64,000 nt of DNA from Viridibacterium silvisoli (GCF_036017035.1 NZ_JAYXHS010000001.1:558001-622000); one strand, 5' to 3'; shown: positions 52,575 to 62,096, counted from the stretch's first letter. Made by a program: numbers and translations. Notes: a model not told the origin generated them from the sequence alone.

Positions 52575-52774
52575 GATCTGACTCCTTGCTGCTCCCCCGT
52601 CGGGCCGACGAGTCCCTGCACCGCTGCGTGGCAGAAAGACAGGCTATAGGGTTAACCATGATGCTGCACCGCAGCAAAGTCAATGCCTTTTGTCAGGGAA
52701 CGACGCTTGAGACGCACTGGATCGGTAAAAAACTGTGGCGACGGCGCGCGTGGCAACCGCCCGCAGGAACAGCC

Positions 52775-54259
52775 TCAGGCACTCTCGACGCAATTGCGCC
52801 CTGCGCGCTTGGCGGCATACAAGGCGCGGTCGGCACGCTCGACGAGCGTCTCTGGCGTGTCTTCATCGCGCAGCTCGCTGATCCCGGCGCTGACGGTGAC
52901 GTGGATATCACCCGCCGCATCGGCCAAGGGCTGCTCGATGACCTGCTCGCGCAGCTTGTCGGCAATCACGAGGGCGTGCGCCAGGCTGCAATCCCGCAGC
53001 AACAGCAGGAACTCCTCGCCCCCCCAGCGACAGGCAATGTCGGATTCACGCAGGTTGCTCCGGATCAGGCCGGCGACGTGCGCGATCATGCGGTCGCCAC
53101 TCAGATGGCCATGGCGATCATTGACCGCCTTGAAGTGATCGATGTCGATCAGCAAGGCGCACAACGGACGCTCGTTGCGGCGATGTTCCGCCAGCGCCTG
53201 CTGGATGAGCACATCGAAGGCATGGCGATTGAAGAGGCCCGACAGGCGATCCGTCGTCGCCATGTCCTCCAGCCGCAACTGATAACGGTTGAGCGTCATG
53301 CTGGTCAGCCACAACACGCCCGCGAGGATGAGGCCGCACACGACAAGATTGATGACCAGCGTGCGGCGGATGCCTGACAAGGCCGCGTCCTCGCGCTTCT
53401 CGACGAACAGGAACCACTTCATCTCCGGCATGTAGCGCACGTTGAGCAAGTAGTCGTGCCCCTTGCTGCGATATTGATAGGAGTGACTGGCGCTGTTCGT
53501 CGCAGCGTTGCCGAGAATCTGCGCCGCCATGTCACGCAGCCCCTCCACCTCCTGGATGCTCTGCACGCCGTGCACCGGGTCTGTACCGAACAGCATCACC
53601 TTGCCCTGTCTATCCACGAAATACACGCTGCGCTGATAGCGCTGCCGGTAGTCGAGCAATAGACGGCGCACAGTATCCACCGTCAGGCCAACGCCTGTCA
53701 GACCGATGAACTGGTTGGCATAGTCGAACATGCGGTAGTTGATGAACACCGCCATCGTCTCCGGCGTGCGCGTATCCAGATCGATATTGACTTCGTAAGG
53801 GTCGCGCATGGCACGCGCACGGAAGTACCAGGCATCGCGCGGGTCGCTCTCGGAGACGGCACGCAACATGCCATCCGCATGGTAGTAACTATGTGTGCGC
53901 TCCGAGATGAAGAAACTGCTGAAGGTGCCGTAGCGCGTGCGGACTTCGCTCAGGTACTTGGTGAGCGCGGGCAGGTTCTTCTCGCCATCCAGCGCCCAGT
54001 CGCGCAGGAAGGTATCACTGGCCATCATCGACGAGATGAAGATGGGCCGGATCAGATCCTTCTGGATCTCTGAATAGATATTGTCGGACGTCAGCGGCAA
54101 TTCGCGCTCGACGATCGCCACATGGATCTCGCGCCGCGACACCACGTAGCTGATCACGCTGGTCAGCACGAAACCGAGCGCCAGCAACGCGCTCAACTGC
54201 ACGATCAGGCGTCGCTTGCCACTGGCCTTGCGCTGCCCCTCTGCGCCATTCGTCAACAA
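52775..54259 (-). CDS. dCache-GGDEF diguanylate cyclase
   Basis: 494 residues. TTG start at 54259 with AAGGA upstream. Helix 1 (SALLALGFVLTSVISYVVSR) precedes a periplasmic dCache sensor (YSEIQKDLIRPIFISSMMAS, YHADGMLRAVSESDPRDAWY, VFINYRMFDYANQFIGLTGV). A second helix (VINLVVCGLILAGVLWLTSM) joins the catalytic domain. The GGEEF is within CRWGGEEFLLLL and an RxxD inhibitory site (RESD) lies five residues upstream. An active cyclase is expected, driven by an extracytoplasmic small-molecule signal. Confidence 0.93.
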   Translation of the reverse strand: MLTNGAEGQRKASGKRRLIVQLSALLALGFVLTSVISYVVSRREIHVAIVERELPLTSDNIYSEIQKDLIRPIFISSMMASDTFLRDWALDGEKNLPALTKYLSEVRTRYGTFSSFFISERTHSYYHADGMLRAVSESDPRDAWYFRARAMRDPYEVNIDLDTRTPETMAVFINYRMFDYANQFIGLTGVGLTVDTVRRLLLDYRQRYQRSVYFVDRQGKVMLFGTDPVHGVQSIQEVEGLRDMAAQILGNAATNSASHSYQYRSKGHDYLLNVRYMPEMKWFLFVEKREDAALSGIRRTLVINLVVCGLILAGVLWLTSMTLNRYQLRLEDMATTDRLSGLFNRHAFDVLIQQALAEHRRNERPLCALLIDIDHFKAVNDRHGHLSGDRMIAHVAGLIRSNLRESDIACRWGGEEFLLLLRDCSLAHALVIADKLREQVIEQPLADAAGDIHVTVSAGISELRDEDTPETLVERADRALYAAKRAGRNCVESA

Positions 54260-54368
54260 GACCTGTCCTTAGCTGCCACGCCTGCATGCATGGCGATATG
54301 TGTGTACCCGCATTCTCGCACCTGTCGGCCACATCGTGCCGACCCCATGCTGCCCACGCATCCGCTGC

Positions 54369-55256
54369 TCACACACGCAGGCGCGACACCCCGAACACCA
54401 CCAGCGCAGCACCGAGCAGCTGCATCAGGCCCAACGGCTCATGCAGGATCAGGGCTGCCAGCAGGATGGTGAATACCGGACCCAGCGTCCCCACCATGGA
54501 AGCCGGGCCTGCACCCAGCCGGCGAATGGCCTCGGACACCAGCCAGATCGGCAGCACCGTCGAGAAGATCGCCATGCAGATGCTCAGCGCGTGCACTTGC
54601 CAGGGTTGCACCAGGGCGACGACGGGGCGCACGGCGAAGAATTGCCCCAGGCTCAGCGCACAGGCCACGCCGGTCGCCAGGGCGGTCACGCGCGTCGAGC
54701 CGAGACGCCGCACCACCTCGCCACTGAGCATCAGGTAGGAGGCGTACGACAGCGAGCTGGCGAATACCAGGGCGCAGCCGAGCGCCACGCTGCTGCCACC
54801 GATCTGCAGATCGTGGCCGACGGCCAGAGCGATACCCGTATAGCATATCGCCAGCGGTACCAGCATGCCGCGTCGTACCGGCTTGTCGAGAAAAGCCGCC
54901 GACAGCAGTAGCACCAGGGTCGGGTAGAGGAACAGGATCAGGCGTTCCAGCGAGGCCGTGATGTAGCGCAGGCCGAGAAAATCCAGATAGCTCGACGCGT
55001 AGTAACCAAGGAAACCGAGCAACACCAGGATCAGCTTGTCACTGCGCGTCAGACGCATCGGCTCGGTGCGCGCGATGTACAGGCCCATGACGATGAAGAA
55101 CGGCAGCGCATAGCCCATGCGCAGCGCCAGCAGCGTTTCCGCATCGACGCCATAGGCGTAGGCGGCCTTGATGAAAATGGCCTTGAAGGAAAAACCAAGC
55201 GCGCCCAGCGCAGCAAAACCCAGGCCAACGGCGCGTGCAGACGGAGAAGAAGACAC
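54369..55256 (-). CDS. EamA (DMT) family transporter
   Basis: 295 residues from a GTG at 55256, placed 6 bases after GGAG; the long frame upstream overlaps the divergent rhomboid gene and has no helices. Ten predicted helices in two EamA repeats (VGLGFAALGALGFSFKAIFI, CALVFASSLSYASYLMLSGE). Substrate unknown. It resembles the EamA gene at 34.7 kb only by family. Confidence 0.86.
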   Translation of the reverse strand: MSSSPSARAVGLGFAALGALGFSFKAIFIKAAYAYGVDAETLLALRMGYALPFFIVMGLYIARTEPMRLTRSDKLILVLLGFLGYYASSYLDFLGLRYITASLERLILFLYPTLVLLLSAAFLDKPVRRGMLVPLAICYTGIALAVGHDLQIGGSSVALGCALVFASSLSYASYLMLSGEVVRRLGSTRVTALATGVACALSLGQFFAVRPVVALVQPWQVHALSICMAIFSTVLPIWLVSEAIRRLGAGPASMVGTLGPVFTILLAALILHEPLGLMQLLGAALVVFGVSRLRV

Positions 55257-55379
55257 CGACAACTCCGGATTCGGGCCTGTCAGTATAGCCGTTCGCCGAT
55301 CCCGCCATTCCGTCGGCCGCACGCGACAAGCAAGGCTTTGCGGGTTTTCTCGGATGTGGGCGGCTGTTAGCATCGCATC

Positions 55380-56813
55380 ATGGTTCTCATGCCCTATCTG
55401 CACGGCATCACCCGTGCCCATTTCCCGTTTGGCGTCTGCCTGTTGGTCCTGATCAACTGCTTCGTCTTCTTCGGCCTGCAGTCCGGCGACAAGGCGCGCT
55501 ACGCTGCCGAGATCGAGCAATACAGCAAGGGCCCTCTGCCCAGAATCGAACTACCGCTCTACGAAACCTGGCTGCGCAGCCAGAAAGAACAGCAGGACGC
55601 CGACAGCATCCGTGATCTCGCCGCCGCCGGTGAGGTCGGGCCAGCCGTGCAGCACATGGAGAACAACGAAGCCTTCATGCAGAAACTGCATGCCGGCGAG
55701 ATCGTCACCGAACGCCACCCGGACTACCGCCTGTGGCAACAGGCACGCAGCAACCACGAGGCCGCGCTGGCCAAGGTCTTCACTAATCGCTACCACTACG
55801 ACCCCGAGCACCCCTCCTGGCTGACCGCGCTGACACATCAGTTCCTGCACGGCGACCTCGATCACATCTTCGGCAACATGCTGGTGCTGATCCTCATCGC
55901 ACCCGCCGTCGAAGCCCTGATCGGCACCTTCCTGTTCCTGGGCATCTATCTGTGCGCCGGTTTCGCCGCGCTCGGCATGCACCTGCTGCTCAACCATGAC
56001 GCTGCCGGCCTGCTCGGGGCTTCCGGCGCCATTGCCGGCGCCATGGGCGCCTTTGCCACCTTGCTCGGTCGCCAGAAGATTCCCTTCTTCTATTCCATCG
56101 TCGTGTACTTCGACGTCATCCGCGCCCCGGCCCTGCTCGCCCTGCCCATCTGGATCGCCAACGAGTTGGTGCAGCTGTTCTGGCTCGGAAACGGGCATGT
56201 CGCCTACGGCGCCCATTTCGGTGGCCTGTTGATGGGTGCGCTACTCGCCTGGCCACTGCGCGGCCGCGCCGCACGACGGCTCGCGCAAGTCGCTGCCGGG
56301 CAATCGGACTCCAGCAGTGAGAGCACCGTCGTCAGCGGCGCACTCGCCCGCGCGCGTCGTCAGATGGCGGCAATGAGCTATGACGAAGCGCGTAAGTCCT
56401 ATGCGCAAGTCGCGCAGGAGGCGCAAGGTGATCCGGCCGTGCTGCAGGAATGCCTCAACGTCACAGCCCTGGCGCCCGCCAGCGAGGCCTATCACATCAC
56501 GGTCGCCCAGATCCTGCGCATGCCGGGCCACAAGAACGAAACCCACGCACTGGTGCTCGACACTTTCCGCAATTACCTGCAGAAAGCACAGCCCGTGCCG
56601 CGTATCCGCGTGAGCACGCTCGTCATGCTCTGCGAGCGCTTCATGCGGCAGCGTAACCTGCCCGAGCTCGAGCGTTGCGTGCGCCTGCTGCATGCCACCG
56701 CGCCACGCGATCCGCGTAGCAGTGAAGCCGCCAGGCGCAGCGCCGACTTTCTGGCAAATGCGGGCGAACGTGGTCGGGCAATTGAGCTCAACGCTTTGTT
56801 TGTCGGGCGCTGA
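55380..56813 (+). CDS. Rhomboid-family intramembrane serine protease with C-terminal TPR-like domain
   Basis: 477 residues. The rhomboid core has six helices: FLHGDLDHIFGNMLVL with the conserved HxxxN, GASGAIAG with nucleophile Ser215, and AYGAHFGGLLMG with catalytic His279. Residues 30-140 form a charged soluble insert before the core. The C-terminal 160 residues form a helical TPR-like domain (QMAAMSYDEARKSYAQVAQE, ECLNVTALAPASEAYHITVA). Both catalytic residues are present, so it should be proteolytically active on membrane substrates, which are unknown. The downstream acyltransferase begins at its very end. Confidence 0.9.
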   Translation: MVLMPYLHGITRAHFPFGVCLLVLINCFVFFGLQSGDKARYAAEIEQYSKGPLPRIELPLYETWLRSQKEQQDADSIRDLAAAGEVGPAVQHMENNEAFMQKLHAGEIVTERHPDYRLWQQARSNHEAALAKVFTNRYHYDPEHPSWLTALTHQFLHGDLDHIFGNMLVLILIAPAVEALIGTFLFLGIYLCAGFAALGMHLLLNHDAAGLLGASGAIAGAMGAFATLLGRQKIPFFYSIVVYFDVIRAPALLALPIWIANELVQLFWLGNGHVAYGAHFGGLLMGALLAWPLRGRAARRLAQVAAGQSDSSSESTVVSGALARARRQMAAMSYDEARKSYAQVAQEAQGDPAVLQECLNVTALAPASEAYHITVAQILRMPGHKNETHALVLDTFRNYLQKAQPVPRIRVSTLVMLCERFMRQRNLPELERCVRLLHATAPRDPRSSEAARRSADFLANAGERGRAIELNALFVGR

Positions 56814-56814
56814 A

Positions 56815-57846
56815 GTGAGCAGGACAGGTAGTGTCGATGTGATCCGCCTGATTGCGATATTCGCCGTCATCGTCATCCACACCGAACCCTTCAACCATTC
56901 GGCGCTGCCAGGCAGCGTGTTCGATGCCGGGCTGGTCATCAATCAGCTCGCGCGCTTCGCCGTTCCCTGTTTCTTCATCCTGTCCGGTTTCTTCTGGGCC
57001 AGAAAATTCGGAGAGACTGAGTCGCCCCTCCCGCCCTCGCGCAAGATGGCGCAACGGATTGCCACCCTGCTCATCTGCTGGTCGCTGATCTACCTCCTGC
57101 CCACGAACATCGAACAGGTGGCCAAAGCCGGGTTCGCAGGCATCCCGGCGTTGATGCACGACAGGATTGCGGAACTTCTGGCAAGGCCGGTTACGCTGCT
57201 CCTGCAAAGCACGAAGGCGCACCTGTGGTTCCTTGTCTCGCTGCTGTGGTGCGTGGCGATCAGTGCCGTGATGCTGGAACTGAAGCTGCGAAGCGGCCTG
57301 ATCGCACTGGCCTTGATCCTGTTCACCGTCGGCCTCATGGGCGGCGCCTATGCGGACACGCCCATCGGCTTCCACATCCACTTCAATTTTCGCGAGGGGC
57401 CGTTCTTCGGTCTTGTCTTTTTCGTGACCGGCTACGTTCTGCAGCGCATCGGACCGAGAACGTCCTGGCTGCCTTACGGCCTGGCCATCACGGCTGCAGG
57501 CGCAATCCTGCAGCTGCTGGAGATACAGCTTCTCCACCACTACTGGGCAAGCAATATGTGGCACGACTTTGTCGCAGCGACCTGGCTCTACGGCCTCGGC
57601 GTGGCCATGATCGGCCTCTCCGGGACCCGCCTGCTCGACGCACCCGCCCTGTCACGCATCGGCCCGCTGGTGCTCGGCATATATGCCATCCACGCCATCT
57701 TCGTGGATGTCCTGAAGATCGCAGACGAGCGCTTCGCCAGCAGTTTCTGGTGGAACTGCGCCTATCCCGTGGCCGTGTTTCTGCTGTCGACGCTCGCAGC
57801 TTTCGTACTCTCTCGATATCGAGTCAGCCGCCGACTGGTGACTTGA
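56815..57846 (+). CDS. Acyltransferase 3 family membrane protein
   Basis: About 343 residues from GTG 56815, which starts one base after the rhomboid stop; GTG at 56836 is an alternative. Ten hydrophobic segments, with IRLIAIFAVIVIHTEPFNHS (His of IVIHTEPF), LARFAVPCFFILSGFFWARK and KAHLWFLVSLLWCVAISAVM as in the OafA/WecH-like family. It transfers acyl groups to an unknown envelope acceptor. Tight spacing suggests co-transcription with the rhomboid gene. Confidence 0.82.
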   Translation: MSRTGSVDVIRLIAIFAVIVIHTEPFNHSALPGSVFDAGLVINQLARFAVPCFFILSGFFWARKFGETESPLPPSRKMAQRIATLLICWSLIYLLPTNIEQVAKAGFAGIPALMHDRIAELLARPVTLLLQSTKAHLWFLVSLLWCVAISAVMLELKLRSGLIALALILFTVGLMGGAYADTPIGFHIHFNFREGPFFGLVFFVTGYVLQRIGPRTSWLPYGLAITAAGAILQLLEIQLLHHYWASNMWHDFVAATWLYGLGVAMIGLSGTRLLDAPALSRIGPLVLGIYAIHAIFVDVLKIADERFASSFWWNCAYPVAVFLLSTLAAFVLSRYRVSRRLVT

Positions 57847-57879
57847 GCCGGGCTCCCGCACACCCGATTCGCCAACCCG

Positions 57880-58755
57880 CTAACTCAGCGCGAACGCCAG
57901 CACGATGGGCAGCACGACAATCGCAATGAGATTGCCCAGCAGGACAATGGAAGCCACCTTGTGCGGCTCCTGCCCGTAGCGCTCGGAGAACAGGTAGTTC
58001 ATGACGGCCGGCGGTAGCGCGCCGTAGATGATCAGCAACGCGGCCTGCAGGCCGTGCAGGTCGAACAGCCATGCAAACACGGCTGAGATAACGCCACCGA
58101 TGATGGGCCTCGCGATACCGCCAATGACGCCCAGCCGCCAGCCATCGAGGCTCACATCGGTCATGCGCACGCCCAACGCAAACAACATGAGCGGAATGGC
58201 GATATCGCCGAGCAGCTTGAGCGCAATCACCAGCGGCTGCCAGAAGACGATGCCGCTCAATGACACAGCCAGACCGAGCAGCGTTGCGATGACCGATGGC
58301 ACCTTCCACAGATTGCCGAGATTCACCTTGTGATCAAGCAGCCAGCCGCCGTAACCGAAATGCAGCAGGCTGGAGACCATGAAGAGGATGACTGCAGGCT
58401 GCAGCGCGCTGTCGCCGAAAGCCAGCACGGCAAGCGGGATGCCGAGATTGGCCGAGTTGCCGAACATCATTGGCGGCACGATGGTGCGGAAGTCTTCCTT
58501 CAGTGCGCGCGCCAGTACGTAACCTGCCACGCCACACGCAATGGTGATGAGCAGCATGGCGAGCCCCAGTCGCCAGAACTGCGCGACGTGGAAGTCGCGA
58601 CTTGCCAGCGCGCCGAACACCAGCGCCGGCGCGAACACGTCCATGGTCAGCTTGTTGGCAACCGACATGTCGGGCTTGTCGCGACGCGCGACGAAATAGC
58701 CGATGGCGGTGATGGAAAACACGGGGAAGAGAATCGAGATGATGCGCTCGAGCAT
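57880..58755 (-). CDS. AEC family transporter
   Basis: 291 residues, ten predicted helices: five N-terminal (IISILFPVFSITAIGYFVAR, MFGNSANLGIPLAVLAFGDS with the family's 'GN..N.G.P' motif) and five C-terminal (ALGVRMTDVSLDGWRLGVIG, ALPPAVMNYLFSERYGQEP). Auxin-efflux-carrier family members in bacteria export or take up small organic acids such as malate. It is convergent with the acyltransferase gene and divergent from azlC. Confidence 0.92.
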   Translation of the reverse strand: MLERIISILFPVFSITAIGYFVARRDKPDMSVANKLTMDVFAPALVFGALASRDFHVAQFWRLGLAMLLITIACGVAGYVLARALKEDFRTIVPPMMFGNSANLGIPLAVLAFGDSALQPAVILFMVSSLLHFGYGGWLLDHKVNLGNLWKVPSVIATLLGLAVSLSGIVFWQPLVIALKLLGDIAIPLMLFALGVRMTDVSLDGWRLGVIGGIARPIIGGVISAVFAWLFDLHGLQAALLIIYGALPPAVMNYLFSERYGQEPHKVASIVLLGNLIAIVVLPIVLAFALS

Positions 58756-58857
58756 GGCTGCGGCCTGCTGCTGGGGAAGAGTGATTCTAGCGGACCCGCC
58801 GTGACCTCATCTGCAGGCACGTCATAATCCCGTCTTGCGAAAATCGATAAGAGCCAC

Positions 58858-59574
58858 ATGAGCGACAGCAAAGGCGACCTCAGCGCAGGAGATGAATTCC
58901 GCAGCGGCATTCGCGCCGAGCTGCCCTTGCTGCTCGGCGTCGTGCCATTCGGTTTGATGTTCGGCGTGCTGGGCCTTGCCGCGGGCTTGCCGGCATGGGC
59001 GGTGGTGGCGATGTCGTCCATCGTGTTCGGCGGCGCTTCGCAGGTCGTCTTCGCGCAGCTATGGGGCGCACACGTGCCGCCCACTGTCATCTGCGCCACC
59101 GTGGGCGTGGTCAACCTGCGCCATGCGCTGTACAGCGCCAGCGTGGCGGAATGGCTGCGTGGCCTCTCCTGGCGCTGGAAGATCCTGCTTGCTTACCTGC
59201 TCACCGACGAAGCCTATGCCGCGGCGCTCGTGCGCTTCCGCGATGGGCCGCCGGGCGCGCAGCGTCACTGGTTCCTGTTCGGTACGGGCCTCACCCTGTG
59301 GAGCGGCTGGCAGTTGTCGACGCTGGGTGGCGTGCTGATCGGTGCGGCGATTCCCGCCAGCTGGTCGCTCGACTTCTCCATCGCGCTGACCTTCATCGCC
59401 TTGCTGGTGCTGGCGATCCATCGTCGCAGCGAGATGAGTGCGGCACTCGTGGCAGGCATCGTCGCCGTGCTGGCCCAGCCGCTGCCGTACAAGCTCTGGA
59501 TACTGCTTGCCGCCGCAGCCGGCATTGCAGCGGGCCTGGCCTCGCGCAAGCTGGACCGGAAGGAGCCGGTATGA
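58858..59574 (+). CDS. azlC: AzlC-family branched-chain amino acid exporter, large subunit
   Basis: 238 residues with seven helices and the AzlC pattern: LPLLLGVVPFGLMFGVLGLA, MSSIVFGGASQVVFAQLWGA, TVGVVNLRHALYSASVAEWL, YLLTDEAYAAALVRF. With AzlD it makes a two-component exporter (AzlCD/BrnFE/YgaZH type) for branched-chain amino acids. Its stop overlaps the azlD start (ATGA). Confidence 0.94.
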   Translation: MSDSKGDLSAGDEFRSGIRAELPLLLGVVPFGLMFGVLGLAAGLPAWAVVAMSSIVFGGASQVVFAQLWGAHVPPTVICATVGVVNLRHALYSASVAEWLRGLSWRWKILLAYLLTDEAYAAALVRFRDGPPGAQRHWFLFGTGLTLWSGWQLSTLGGVLIGAAIPASWSLDFSIALTFIALLVLAIHRRSEMSAALVAGIVAVLAQPLPYKLWILLAAAAGIAAGLASRKLDRKEPV

Positions 59575-59897
59575 GCGACGACTATCTGCTGCTCACGCTG
59601 CTCGTGTCAGGCCTGTGCACCTTCCTGATCCGTTTGTCATTCATCGCCGGCGAGCGCTGGTTGCCACGCAGTGAGCGCCTGCATGCGCTGCTGCGCTACG
59701 TACCCATGTCGGTGCTTGCCGCGCTGGTCGCACCGGAACTGTTGATGCGTGACGGTGTGGCGCATGCCGCCGCTGACAATCTGCGCTTGTGGGCGGGTCT
59801 GCTGGCGATCTTCGTCGCGTACCTGTCGCGCTCGGTGATGGCGACCATCGCCGCCGGCATGACGGCGCTGTGGCTGCTACAGTGGTTGCAACAGTAA
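59571..59897 (+). CDS. azlD: AzlD-family exporter small subunit
   Basis: 108 residues, four helices. Family features: LVSGLCTFLIRLSFIAGERW, LLRYVPMSVLAALVAPELL, LLAIFVAYLSRSVMATIAAG. Overlaps azlC by ATGA, so the two are translationally coupled and form the complete exporter. Confidence 0.93.
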   Translation: MSDDYLLLTLLVSGLCTFLIRLSFIAGERWLPRSERLHALLRYVPMSVLAALVAPELLMRDGVAHAAADNLRLWAGLLAIFVAYLSRSVMATIAAGMTALWLLQWLQQ

Positions 59898-59903
59898 AAA
59901 GGT

Positions 59904-60281
59904 CTAAACCTTGTGGCAGGCCTTGCGCAGCTCGGGCGGGGATTTGCTGGCCATGACTTTCTTCACATGGCGCTGGCAGGCCTCTTCCGATTCGCCGGAA
60001 TAGATGGCGGTGAAGTCCAGGATCGGCGAATAGATTTCCGCAGACCAGGGGAGTGCAACGCTGTTTGCAACGCAGCGCGTGCGCGAAGGCGAGACATACC
60101 AATCCGACATGTCAATGAACACCTTGCAGGAGCCGGGCGTCGCCGTCTCGATCTGCATCGTCACGCGACCATTGCCATCCAGCTCCTGCAGGAAGCGCCC
60201 GTTGATCGGCACGCTCTGACAGGCCACCAGCACTGCGGTCACCAAGGCGATGCAAGCGGCGCCGATCAGCGTTTGGCGCAT
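59904..60281 (-). CDS. Small Cys-containing lipoprotein
   Basis: 125 residues. Signal peptide ending in lipobox VLVAC. The mature part has Cys in GSCKVF, TRCVAN, EACQRH and RKACHKV, a layout that suggests two disulfides. It shares size and pattern with the upstream gene: NGRFLQ/RGRYLQ near the N-terminus, I-E-T/E-I-E-I next, then C, P, Y. They are probably paralogues. It overlaps the upstream gene by 16 bases. Function unknown. Confidence 0.72.
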   Translation of the reverse strand: MRQTLIGAACIALVTAVLVACQSVPINGRFLQELDGNGRVTMQIETATPGSCKVFIDMSDWYVSPSRTRCVANSVALPWSAEIYSPILDFTAIYSGESEEACQRHVKKVMASKSPPELRKACHKV

Positions 60282-60649
60282 TCTTGCGTCACCTTCAGCT
60301 GTTTGTTGGGGCGCAGCCGGTTTACGGCCTCCTCGCAGAACTTCAGCGTATTGCCCGAGACAATGACGGTGGCGTTGTAGAAGGGGTACGCCACCTTGCC
60401 GATATAGGGCAGGTTGACGCTGGCCTCCATGCAGCGCGAAATACGGCGCACGTTGGAGGGAAAGCTCATCAGCAATGCCTGACAGGATTCCGTCGTGTCG
60501 CCAGCGAAGCCATCGATCTCGATTTCGGAGGTCACGGCATCTTCCGGGCCGGTCTGCAGATAGCGGCCCCGAATGGTATTGGTCGAAATAGCGCAGCCGG
60601 ACATGACTGCACCAATCACCAGCGAGACAGCAAGACTACGCAGGTTCAT
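60266..60649 (-). CDS. Small Cys-containing lipoprotein (paralogue)
   Basis: 127 residues from ATG 60649, preceded by GGAGGAG. Lipobox VMSGC. Mature Cys in ESCQALL, SRCMEA, FCEEAV and QECAKR match the spacing of the downstream paralogue. TIRGRYLQTG resembles its INGRFLQELD. Both end shortly after a lone final Cys. Envelope location is likely; ligand or partner unknown. Confidence 0.75.
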   Translation of the reverse strand: MNLRSLAVSLVIGAVMSGCAISTNTIRGRYLQTGPEDAVTSEIEIDGFAGDTTESCQALLMSFPSNVRRISRCMEASVNLPYIGKVAYPFYNATVIVSGNTLKFCEEAVNRLRPNKQLKVTQECAKR

Positions 60650-60710
60650 TTTCTCCTCCCCTTGTCTGCGCACTGGCCCATCGATGGTGCGGGCCTTGGC
60701 GCAACATGCA

Positions 60711-61607
60711 TCACGCGGCGATATGGCCGCCCGTCAAACGCTCATACGCTTCGATGTACTTGGCGCTGGTTTTCGCCACGACTTCATCCGGCAACGACGG
60801 GCCCGGTGCGGTCTTGTTCCAGTCGAGCGTTTCGAGGTAGTCACGCACGAACTGCTTGTCGTACGACGGTGGCGAAATGCCTTCAGCATAGCTGTCGGCT
60901 GGCCAGAAGCGTGACGAATCCGGCGTCAGCGCTTCGTCGATGATGTGCAGGGTGCCGGCAGCATCGAGACCGAACTCGAACTTCGTGTCGGCGATGATGA
61001 TGCCCTTGGTTGCGGCGTAATCGCGCGCTTCGGAATAGAGACGGATGGCGGCGTCGCGCACTTCGGCAGCGCGCTCGGCGCCGAGCAGCCTGGCGCACTC
61101 TTCGAAGTCGATGTTCTCGTCGTGCGTGCCCGCCTCGGCCTTGGTCGAGGGCGTGAACAGCGGCTTCTCGAGTTTCGCGGCTTGCTTGAGGCCTACCGGC
61201 AGCGTGATGCCGCAGACCTTGCCGGTCGCCTGATAGTCCTTCCAGCCGCCGCCGATGATGTAACCGCGCACCACTGCTTCAACAGGCAGCGGCTTCAAGC
61301 GCTTCACAACCAGCGCGCGGCCGATGACCTGATCACGCTCGTCTGCAGCGACGACATCTTCCGGTGCGATGCCGGTGAGCTGGTTCGGCAGGATGTGGCT
61401 GAGCTTGTCGAACCAGAACAGCGCGGTCTTCGTCAGCACTTCGCCCTTCTTCGGGATCGGGTTGGGCAGGATCACGTCGAAAGCGGAGAGGCGGTCGCTG
61501 GTGACGATGAGCAGTTTGTCTTCATCCACCGCGTAGATGTCGCGCACCTTGCCGCGGGCAAGCAGGGGCAGGCTCTTGATGGACGATTCGAACTGGGGCT
61601 GACTCAT
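60711..61607 (-). CDS. purC: SAICAR synthetase (phosphoribosylaminoimidazole-succinocarboxamide synthase)
   Basis: 298 residues. Catalyses the ATP-dependent joining of aspartate to CAIR in purine synthesis. ATG 61607 follows CGGAGTC; a much longer frame extends upstream without features. Motifs: LARGKVRDIYAVDEDKLLIV, TSDRLSAFDVILPNPIPKKG, VVRGYIIGGGWKDYQATGKV, DTKFEFGLD and DEALTPDSSRFWPADSY. Length and sequence fit the longer form found in betaproteobacteria. Just downstream on the minus strand of the yggX terminator-like hairpin. Confidence 0.96.
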   Translation of the reverse strand: MSQPQFESSIKSLPLLARGKVRDIYAVDEDKLLIVTSDRLSAFDVILPNPIPKKGEVLTKTALFWFDKLSHILPNQLTGIAPEDVVAADERDQVIGRALVVKRLKPLPVEAVVRGYIIGGGWKDYQATGKVCGITLPVGLKQAAKLEKPLFTPSTKAEAGTHDENIDFEECARLLGAERAAEVRDAAIRLYSEARDYAATKGIIIADTKFEFGLDAAGTLHIIDEALTPDSSRFWPADSYAEGISPPSYDKQFVRDYLETLDWNKTAPGPSLPDEVVAKTSAKYIEAYERLTGGHIAA

Positions 61608-61631
61608 GACAGGACTCCGTAAAAATGAAGA

Positions 61632-61653
61632 GGCCGTCACGCGTGACGGCCTG
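61632..61653 (-). terminator. Hairpin between yggX and purC
   Basis: A perfect 22-base palindrome (11-bp arms, AGGCCGTCACG) followed on the minus strand by CTTCATTTTT. It sits between the yggX stop and the purC start, 24 bases before the purC ATG. It could terminate yggX transcripts or attenuate purC. Confidence 0.7.
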
Positions 61654-61726
61654 CGCGCCATTTTAACCCGGCACGACGAGGGCTGGTAGCAGCAGGCAGC
61701 TTGCCGCGGGCCGGAACAACTCTGGC

Positions 61727-61999
61727 TTATTTGGTCGGCGGCACGTAACCCACGGCGGCGTCGGCGCCGCTGCCGAAGAAGTGCTTGTCCATCTGCTCGG
61801 TCAGGTACTTGCGCGCCTTGGGATCCATCATGTTGAGACGGTTTTCGTTGATCAGCATGGTCTGGTGCTTGATCCAGCCTTGCCAGGCTTCCTTGGAGAC
61901 GTTCTCCCAGAGCTTCTTGCCCAGCTCGCCGGGCATTGGCGGGAGGTCGAGACCTTCGGCTTCGACGCCGAGTTTGATGCATTTGACCATTCGGGCCAT
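61727..61999 (-). CDS. yggX: Probable Fe(2+)-trafficking protein YggX
   Basis: 90 residues, standard YggX length. MARMVKCIKLGVEAEGLDLP with the conserved Cys7, LGKKLWENVSKEAWQGWIKH and TMLINENRLNMMDPKARKYL match the family closely. YggX protects iron-sulfur proteins against oxidative damage. ATG 61999 follows AAGGA; an upstream in-frame extension is not conserved. Confidence 0.95.
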   Translation of the reverse strand: MARMVKCIKLGVEAEGLDLPPMPGELGKKLWENVSKEAWQGWIKHQTMLINENRLNMMDPKARKYLTEQMDKHFFGSGADAAVGYVPPTK

Positions 62000-62096
62000 G
62001 GAACTGTCCTTCTGAAAAATCGGGGATGGCCGACATTCTACTGCGGCAGGGCATGCGGATCGACCCATTGGCGAATTCATTGGCGAGCCCGCTTTC

